64,000 nt of DNA from Saccharina japonica. Lineage: Eukaryota; Sar; Phaeophyceae; Laminariales; Laminariaceae. The stretch's first letter is position 1, and every line of letters starts with the position of its first letter. Shown in pieces: positions 56,538 through 64,000 of this stretch. The notes beneath the pieces were generated by a model. The model was not told the DNA's origin and did not search any database. It saw nothing but the letters and a program-made list of their open reading frames with translations. The stretch lies in the NCBI GenBank assembly GCA_008828725.1, contig MEHQ01001025.1:403635-467634 (forward strand). The letters run 5' to 3'. The translations under genes were made by a program, and so were the position numbers.

Positions 56538-57408
56538 TCACTTGATAAACAGGGGGAAAAAAATCAGTGACCAATTCACCCCCCCCCCCACGATGCTCGA
56601 CGCCAGCTGATCGACGAAACTGCTACCCAGTTCCCGAAGGCGCCCAAAGCTCTCCACCGCGAACGTGGCAGGTCCTCGTCGAAAAACACGTACACGACAA
56701 CTACAAGCAAACGTATAACCTTGGTACTTACGCGCCCCGCCGCAAGCAGAGGCTGCTGCTCCATCTTGGTCAGTGCCCCGTGCTGGTGTACCGGCGCTTG
56801 TGGGTCTGCATGGGTCGTATCTAGAGTATGGGCTCATCGGACGCTCCCCGAGGAGCTCCGCTCCTGATGAACGTCCGTCCTTTGGTAACGATTCGCCTTC
56901 AAGAACTCCCCGCGTTCGGCTTGGTGAGGGGTCTCAAACCGCTTGATCGTGTCGGGGGGGGTCGCGCGTGAAGAATAATGCTCTGGAATCCGGCACAGGT
57001 GCGTGCGTTCCCTGCCTTCACGTCCACTGCATTGCAGCAGGGTTCACCTCACCGCCACGTCCTCAATTCCCTTGCGCCAAACTCACATACCACAACTCTG
57101 GCGCATGTATGACATGGAGCAAGTATACTGGTTGCAGCGCCTTCACCTTGCATCCTTATTAAGTGCCTGGTAGCGAGCCTTCGCGAAGGCTCGTGTCTGC
57201 ACCCAACGGAGCTCGGGTCGCCCAGTCCTGGCGGGAGTACCGTCTCCGGCAGCTCGTCCAGATAATCTGGCTGCATAATGTGACGGCCCCGGTTGACCAT
57301 CTTGCCCAACGTCTGTTGAGCTTTCAGGCAGCCAGTGAACGGGTGGACGGGACCTCGCCCTTTCGGCATCCTGAAACAAGTTGGGCAAAATACAGGCGTT
57401 CTAAGCAC
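56538..57408 (-). pseudogene. Possible LINE-type C-terminal remnant
   Basis: Minus-strand frames at 56538-56837 and 57049-57408 read FRRGPATFAVESFGRL preceded by KYQGYTFACS, and upstream a Cys/His-bearing stretch (CPTCFRMPKGRG). The pattern of a K..Y helix, then a hydrophobic strand and FAVESFGR, recalls the C-terminal domain of some non-LTR retrotransposon proteins. Reverse-transcriptase motifs are not visible. Assignment is tentative. Confidence 0.3.
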
Positions 57409-57889
57409 CCTTTGGAAACATCCGGCACAGTGCGGATTTGTCTACATCCAGCGGATTCTGGGTCTTTTATATATGTCCGAACAGTGCTCAGAAAGCCTGT
57501 CGGTTGGATTGGCCTACGCTTTGTGGGTTTTGCCGCATTGTTGGCATCCTATTGTTTGCGCACCTTATGTTGGGATGTTGAAAGAGGGGGTCCCGTCCAC
57601 CCCCGTGATGGTCGGTTCACGTGCCGCCTGTGGGACGTTTAAGTGTCATAGAACCTGACACCGTTGATCTTCAGCTCCTCGTGTGCTTGTTGCGATGTGA
57701 TGTGTACTCTAGGCAGTAATGTTTCCCCGAAAGAGTGTATCTTTCTATTGGATATAGACAGCGTGATGCCCAAATAAAAACTTCAAAATATAATTATCGT
57801 TATTAAGTATCTACTTGTTTTTTATATCATCTCTATTCACGCTCGAAAATAACATTTTGTAAGCTACCTCGTGCAACCGTCGGAGATAC
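57409..57889. other. No supported gene
   Basis: Short frames without domains. A TTTATATCATC A/T-rich stretch lies around 57780-57830. Confidence 0.35.
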
Positions 57890-58365
57890 TTGCTTAGGGG
57901 TCGAACGTTTTTGTCGTCTGTTTCCAACACATCAGCTGCCAGATGTTGTTTATCAGACGCCTGGTCGGCGCCCGCCAGATACCATCGATCAAGGTGTGAG
58001 AACTGTGATACTAGGGTGGGTCGAAGGTTCTAACCAGCGCGATCCTTTGAGGGTTCATGACGCACTCGTTTGGTTTGTCAATAGATGCCAAACTTGAAAA
58101 ATGGTCTATTTCATGTATCATACCAGGTATCAACTGCTGTGTATGATATCAAAGAGGGATCGAGAGTTTTTGCCGTCTGTTGTCAGCACATCAGCTGCCA
58201 AATATGTTTTCGCTAGACGTCTGGTCGGCGCCGTCCATATATCATCGGCCGAGGTGAGATAACTGTGACACTAGGGTAGGTCGAAGCCCCTAACCAGCGC
58301 GATCCGTTCAGAGTTCATGACGCAATCGTTGGGTTTGTCAATCGATGTCAAACTTGAAAACCGGT
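57890..58365 (+). repeat. 257-bp tandem duplication
   Basis: Two diverged copies share ACACATCAGCTGCCA, CTGGTCGGCGCC, AACTGTGA.ACTAGGGT, AACCAGCGCGATCC and GTTCATGACGCA in order. Confidence 0.75.
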
Positions 58366-58485
58366 ATAAATACATGTACAAAATTGCAGCTGCTGCTCGG
58401 AGAGAGCTCGACAGCTTTTCTTAGACGTAGATTTCTGCCCTTTTCGCGATAACTGGGGATGACGTCCACCCGGCGACACGCAACT

Positions 58486-59610
58486 CCCTCATCGTGCTCG
58501 CCGACCCCTGCTCTGCCTACTCTGCCAAGGGCGGTCTCGGCCGTGCCCAACTCATGTCTCACGGGGCTGCGATTTTTCCAGGATTCCATGCCCTTTTTGT
58601 CACGTGCGTGCACATACCATACCAACCAGTACATGCTTTTTTGTTCTACACGCAAACCGCATTATTCAATATTCCGTTTTTTTATGTAGACGACCAACCC
58701 AGAATTTTATCGTACCGGCTCCTTTTACTGCGGATATACACGTACGTATTGTATGTACGAGTACCAGTACCGCTGCAAGCAGTAACAGAGTATCATAAAC
58801 CAGGTAATTTTTAATATGCGATGATATCTGTACAGTATTCATACGTGCGTGGTATTCAGCAGTATGACAGTGGTCGGTGTGTGCCTGGATATAGTACCGG
58901 CCAGGGCCTCGCGTGCGCTCGCGGGCGTGGACATGCGGGCGGTGGGCGCTGCAGCAATGTTTATCAAGAATATGGAGAGCGCACATACAAAACACACGCG
59001 CTCTTTTTTTTTTACACGCAGCTACTGCTGTACATGCATAATCAAAGATTCCCTCATCGTGCTCGCCGAGACCCCTGCTCTGCCTACTCTGCCAAGGGCG
59101 GTCTCGGCCGTGCCCAACTCATGTCTCACGGGGCTGCGATTTTTCCAGGATTCCATGCCCTTTTAGTCACGTGCACATGCCATACCAACCAGCACATGAT
59201 TTTTTGTTCTACACGCAAACCGCACTATGCAAGATTCCGTTTTTTTTTATGTAGACGATCAACCCGGAATTTTATCGTACCGGCTCCTTTTACTGCTGAT
59301 ATACACGTACTACGTACTATATGTACGAGTACCAGTACCGCTGCAAGCAGTAACAGAGTATCACATACCAGGTAATTTTTTAATATGCGATGATATCTGT
59401 ACAGTATTCATGCGTGCGTGGTATTCAGCACTATGATAGTGGTCGGTGTGTCCCTGGATATAGTACCGGGCAGGCCCTCGCGTGCGCTCGCGGGCGTGGA
59501 CATGCGGGCGGTGGGCGCTGCAGCAACGTTTACCAAGAATATGGTGATGGAGAGCGCACATACAAAACACACACGCTCTTTTTTTTTACACGCAACTACT
59601 ATTAATACTG
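58486..59610 (+). repeat. 565-bp tandem duplication
   Basis: 58486-59050 and 59051 onward match closely, starting CCCTCATCGTGCTCGCCGA and including GGGCGGTCTCGGCCGTGCC and ATATGCGATGATATCTGTAC. Frames of about 100 codons occur in both copies but shift against each other. Confidence 0.8.
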
Positions 59611-59629
59611 TACATGTATATACCCGTAC

Positions 59630-59645
59630 GTACGTACGTACGTAC
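59630..59645 (+). repeat. GTAC/ACGT microsatellite
   Basis: A short run of alternating TACG units. Confidence 0.8.
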
Positions 59646-59894
59646 GTATCATAACACCTCAGTACCATAGGGTGATATTTACAAGAAATAAGAAATTCGG
59701 AAGCCGTTACATTGAAGCTAGTATAAAACGCATCCTCTCCTCTCATGTAAATAAGAAACCTAGCCTTCGTTTGTGAGTGTTTTTCATTATTAGGTGTCAT
59801 GTACTACTGCTGTACACCCCTTGGCAGTACAGAGTCGCTTTGTTCGCCCTAAGCTCAGCTACTAATCTACCTCATGCGTCAGTAGGCTACTCCT

Positions 59895-59968
59895 CGCCGT
59901 TACGGGCATTGCGCGTAGCCGCAGGCGGGCGTCAGCCCGCCGCGGCGAAGCCCCCCTTGTATGTATCG
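59895..59968 (+). repeat. GC-hairpin dispersed repeat, copy 3 (diverged)
   Basis: Hairpin GGCGGGC-gtca-GCCCGCC followed by GCGGCGAAGCCCCCCTTG. Compared with copies 1 and 2, an inner C-G pair has become G-C. Confidence 0.55.
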
Positions 59969-60004
59969 TATGATATTACTGTAACTACCTGGTACGACGT
60001 ATGA

Positions 60005-60320
60005 TATCATACGTAGAGCTGACGAGACGAGGAAAGTCTACTTTTTGTATGATATCAACTACTTGTGATACCATAGAGCTGATGAGACGAAGCCCCGTCG
60101 TAGTACTCTACGTATGTGTTGTCTGGTATGTACGAGACAAATAGACCCATAGACCCACGTATGTACGAGTACATTGTGTGCGGATCGGTGCTCTTCTAGG
60201 AAGTAGAGAAGCGTTATGGTAAGCCGTATCGTTTATCTACCTGGCGGTGGTATACTGATGGTGTATGACACCGTCGAGCTCTATCATAGAGTTGGCGACA
60301 CGGGTCCCCCGTCGTAGAAG
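60005..60320 (-). repeat. Inverted, diverged copies of the 13578-13920 hairpin repeat
   Basis: AGAGCTGATGAGACG, GACGAAGCCCCGTC and CGTCGTAGTA match the reverse complement of the 13.6-13.9 kb units. A third copy near 60265 has GATGGTGTATGACACC and GAGCTCTATCATAGAG. Confidence 0.5.
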
Positions 60321-60639
60321 CTGAGTTTTCAGGTACAGTATGTACGACGAGTACCGTAGTTAAATCTCGACGAATCTATGAATACAATGATAACATGTTA
60401 CGGTTCAACAATGTAGAGGTTGTGCCGTTTTATCTATGGATTCGAAATTGGCAATATCCACACGATACGCAAAAGTAGCATCGACGGGAGATACTAGGTA
60501 TCAGACAGCGCATCGTACGCCAAAACACAATACACCATACACCCATACACGATACCATCCACGAGGTATACCAGGTACCAGGACTCGTATACTGCCAGGT
60601 ATGTGTATGCGAGTACGTAATATACCCCCCCACACGATA

Positions 60640-60835
60640 GCTTCCGCGAGAGCATGGTCACCTCGACATCGATACCTGGCAATCTGGCAGTTGGGACCAT
60701 GAGCATATGCGCAACACAACAACAGCACTCGCATATCCCCCCCTCACACGATAACTTCCGCGATAGCATGGTCGCGTCGACGTCGATACCTGGCAATCTG
60801 GTAGTTGGGACCACGAGCATGCGACTACACGGCTC
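60640..60835 (+). repeat. Tandem duplication of about 117 bp
   Basis: Two copies share CGATACCTGGCAATCTGG, AGTTGGGACCA.GAGCAT and GAT..CTTCCGCGA.AGCATGGTC. Confidence 0.7.
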
Positions 60836-61548
60836 GTCGAGCATTCTCTAATACATTACGTAGTCAGCAGCAGTGGTATTAATAGTAGTTACAGCAGTAC
60901 GAGTACGTGTCAAGTTTTCACCGCATGCACCACTTGATAAGGACGTCCGCCATTGCCCTTCCCGTTTTGGTCTGTCTGGTGCTACTCGCGACGGATGCTG
61001 ATTGTACGAGTATGCATATCTGATATGTTGTATGAACACGTATGGCCTGCCTTTCGCTGCATCGGCGGACATGGCTGCGTGGAAGGTATACATATATGAA
61101 CTGCTTTTTTAAAATATATGATTTGCTGTAAATTTCTATGTATGGTCCGCATTTCGCTGAGAGCTGGTGCAGCAGCGGCATCGGCTGATAAATCAACGGC
61201 TCGGCAAGCCCGCACACTGGATGCAGCAGCGCAACAGCAACAAGTTGCCTTCCTGTCATTCGATTAAAAAAACACCACTCTTAGGAAGCAGCCAGCCCCC
61301 CCCCCACCCCCCCGCCTGGCCATCTATATTAATATGTTAAATTGAAAAATTATACGTATTTCCCATAAAGCGACCTGCATTGTTTGAACCTCCACCGTTT
61401 CTACTGTATTCGTCTTTGTCTCCTAATCTTACTCCACAATTACTGTAATGCCCATCCTGTTTATTTTTCCATTATAAATCCCTTTAAGGTTTAGTTTCTG
61501 TTTCGGCTCAAAAATACCTTAATCTTTTCTTGACCATGTCTTTTTCAG
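60836..61548. other. No supported gene
   Basis: Short frames only, and a polypyrimidine CCCCCCCCCACCCCCCC run near 61290-61310. Confidence 0.35.
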
Positions 61549-61665
61549 GTGCTTTTTGTTACCGCTTTATCCGCCGGGCGAACATCAGGCCTCAAGCGAG
61601 CTACGACCACGCGCTCACGGCGGTGTCTTCGCACGTGTTATCCCCCGCTGTAGTGGGTCTGCTCG
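61549..61665 (+). CDS. Orphan exon candidate
   Basis: Flanked by a strong acceptor (GTCTTTTTCAG) and a perfect donor (GTAAGC at 61666). The middle frame reads AFCYRFIRRANIRPQASY, then DHALTAVSSHVL and SPAVVGLL, without stops. If the donor is not used, the frame ends at a TAG 12 bases later. No partner exons are recognised, and the family is unknown. Confidence 0.35.
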
Positions 61666-61799
61666 GTAAGCTCGGCTAGGAATCCCGCTCCCCATAAAAA
61701 ATGTCATTGTTCACTCGATTAAATAATTATTCACTATTTCCAAGACGATAGGAAGGAAAACGAAGGAAAACATGTTGATTGTTCATTTTCACGCTTGAT

Positions 61800-63240
61800 T
61801 ACAGGGAGCCGCATCTGAGATTTCCCGAAATTTATCGGAAAAAAATGTGGTCGTGCTTTCCCAGTGGCAAAAACAAATATGAAAAGAGCCGGCAATTAAG
61901 AGCTAGCTGTATTATCAGCTGTAACAGCGGCTGGGGGCCGCGATTTTCAAGCAAACACTTATCTTGCCGACACGCCACCTACCCTGGGGGGCCTTTGCCG
62001 CAACTCCCGTCTCGAGTGATCCCTCGTGGTCAAAGCACAGTGGTTGGATCTAGCAACGAGGCTTGTGTCTCCGAGCTGTTGCAAATCTGCAAATCGCTCG
62101 TCCCGAGTACGCCCTCTAACAAAAATATTGGAGCTCGAGCCCGCATCTAGGCCCAACGAAACCAAGGTTGACATGCACCCCACGACCCATGGCTCCATTG
62201 TAACGTCGGCCGTTTCCATTTTCGATGCTTGTATCGTTCGTGGGCTCAACTTCCTCGTACTCGTTCGGTGCAGGTACTGCTGTAAGAAATGCGCAAATTA
62301 CGAGTACTCGAACCAAAATATCTACAATAATATCGTTTCGCCGATCAAGGAAACTTACGCAGGTTCTGCTGCTTGTAGGTGCAACTCGTGCTCGACCTAG
62401 AGAATAGGGGCGCAAGAGACATTTGACGTGGCTGTTGCCCTCTACTAGAGGGTTCGAGGAGAGCAATCGGCGACGCAAATGGTCTCGCCCTTCAGAGGTA
62501 GGGCTGCCCTCCGTCCAGATTCGCCAAGAGAGAGATGTACCCCAAAAATCTCAACAGAGCAAATCAAGGACCGACTTCGAACGGCAGCTCGTTCTGCCTC
62601 GACGAGGCACCCCATGACCAGCTTCAGCCTCTCAAGTGGTCCCTCTGACCTCGGGAGACGGCCGCAAGTCGTCGCAGCCAAAAGAAGCCTCCACTAGCGA
62701 GGTTTCAGCCTCTGATCTACGAGGATGATGTAGACGAAAGCCGACGCGCCGCAACTCCACGTACTTCTGATACGAGCGAGTACGAGCAGATTGACCTCGC
62801 CAGCGATGCAAGCAACGAACTTTGAAACGGCCGACGCTACAGTGACCCTGTGGGTTGTGGGGTGCCTGCCACCCCTGGCTTCGTTGGGCTAAGATGCTGG
62901 CTCGAGCCCCATTAATTTTGTTAGAGGGCGTACTCGGGACGAGCGATTTGCAGATTTGCAGCAGCTCGGAGACACAAGCCTCGTTGCTAGATCCAACCAC
63001 CGTGCTTTGACCACGAGGGATCACTTGAGACGGGAGTTGCGGCAAAGGCCCCCCAGGGTAGGTGACGTGTCGGCAAGGTAAGTAAGTGGTTGCTTGGAAA
63101 TCGCGGCCCCCGGCCGCTGTTACAGCTGAAAGTACAGCTCTTGGTTGCCGGCTCTTTTCATTTTTGTTTTGCCACTGGGAAATCACGACCACAATTTGTT
63201 TCCGACAAATTTCGGGAAATCTCAGATTCGGCTCCCTGTA
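61800..63240. mobile_element. Long-inverted-repeat element (1.44 kb)
   Basis: The left arm from 61800 (ACAGGGAGCCGCATCTGAG) and right arm ending 63240 (CTCAGATTCGGCTCCCTGT) are inverse copies over about 460 bp with 10-15 percent differences, including CACTTATCTTGCCGACACG-like and GCAACTCCCGTCTC words. A spacer of about 500 bp lies between. The arms do not encode a recognisable protein. TIRs of this length suggest a Mutator-like or foldback element. I find no matching flanking duplication. Confidence 0.65.
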
Positions 63241-64000
63241 GTACGAATAATCCTCACCGTAATATTGATTATTCGACATGATTACATTTACTTAGAATTT
63301 CTTGATCTTGGTTATCAGACATGACCTATAATCATGAGTGGTTGTGACTGTTTTTCCATAGATCTGCTCGACGTCTTGTACCCCTTGCTGTGTATTGTTT
63401 CCCGGACAGCTCGCTCGGTGGTTGCAGAAATTCTGCTGGCAAAAATTGAGTTCTTGTTGCAAGATCACCCCACACCGATCGCGACTGCAGCAGTTATCGA
63501 GCCCGCGATTATTGATTACCAGCACGATGGTGTTTCTACTGCCCATGGCGCCGCCGGACCAGACGGGTAGCGTTTGTTTTGTCCTGTGCGTGGTGGTTTA
63601 GCCAGCTCGGTGGCTGTAGTAAACTGATCCCATCTCTGCAGCAGCACAGATAGTTTGTTGAGTTCACGTCGACGATTGGTTGCTGTTTCAGTCTGCAGTA
63701 CGATGATGTGTGCTGTATCATAGTGTCAGGTATGTATGTGCACCTGTCGTTTTTTCTGCTGCTGCAGCTTGATATCTGATATCGCCCTGTGGCTTCTTCT
63801 GCTGCACTCGTTGATTGTTCTTGTCGGCCTCTCGAGCCTTCACGGGCTCATCAGAGAGCAAAACGACGCTCTACCGATTACAATCATATTCGTAGACATG
63901 TACAACAGTATAATTATTATTTATTATAATATGATTTGCCTTCCGACAATGTGCAGGGCATTATTCATTCAGAATGAAAAAGCTGGCACAGTTCGTCGAA
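63241..64000. other. No supported gene
   Basis: A plus-strand frame at 63334-63570 and a minus-strand one at 63292-63546 overlap and have no domain. I see nothing else. Confidence 0.35.

Noticed and set aside
60005..60110. Hammerhead ribozyme: CTGATGAGACG preceded by a GAG..CTC stem and followed by CCCCGTCG resembles the CUGAUGAG plus stem II part
   Set aside because: The required GAAA after stem II is GTAG, and no stem III partner is present. Of the related units, some also lose the CTGATGAG core. At best a decayed relative.
1..64000. CRISPR array, operons or ribosome-binding sites
   Set aside because: Repeats lack regular spacers of similar size, genes are intron-bearing, and nothing suggests a prokaryotic origin.

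Overview
The window is eukaryotic nuclear DNA and very rich in repeats. It has spliced, intron-bearing gene fragments, long CAG/CAA tracts, TTAGGG-type repeats inside the sequence, and LTR, tyrosine-recombinase and TIR transposons. A few single N bases indicate draft assembly. The tyrosine-recombinase and Ty3-type proteins resemble elements common in stramenopiles (brown algae, oomycetes), so an alga or other stramenopile is my best guess. This is inference; no gene here fixes the species.

Layout. 1-11.4 kb: diverged dispersed repeats, a hierarchical ACCGG-rich satellite in two blocks (4.0-5.6 and 6.4-7.0 kb) and a decayed gag-like reading frame with a zinc knuckle. 11.4-13.1 kb: a hAT-type element with a perfect 8-bp target duplication, carrying a nested TA-flanked MITE. 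13.4-16.1 kb: tandem hairpin-forming repeats and dispersed repeats. 16.1-20.0 kb: an internally deleted Ty3-type LTR retrotransposon on the minus strand. A complete tRNA-His sequence with CCA lies exactly where its primer-binding site should be and is fused to the middle of the integrase. 21.6-23.2 kb: a minus-strand coding sequence broken by stops and frameshifts. 25.2-27.0 kb: a bZIP transcription-factor gene with glutamine/histidine-rich ends. 27.4-29.9 kb: a degenerate tandem array with strong G-over-C skew.

33.4-40.7 kb: a Ngaro/PAT-like tyrosine-recombinase retrotransposon with split direct repeats (copy A). A near-identical, 5'-truncated copy B (42.0-48.7 kb) sits inside a 7.7-kb Harbinger-like element (41.2-48.9 kb, TTA target duplication). 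That element lies in what would otherwise be an 89-bp intron of a host gene, whose exons I place at 40943-41121, 48881-49055, 50451-50537 and 50854-51117. The four exons join in phase, but I do not recognise the protein.

51.6-64 kb: more tandem repeats, a foldback-like structure with a TTAGGG-type array at its centre (52.2-53.4 kb), two oppositely oriented MITEs, a CAG-rich complex satellite, a LINE-like remnant, tandem duplications, a GC-hairpin repeat and a 1.4-kb long-inverted-repeat element.

Only the bZIP gene and the four-exon gene look like host genes. Almost everything else is mobile-element debris or tandem repeat. Exon models rest on splice consensus and phase read by eye, not on transcript data.
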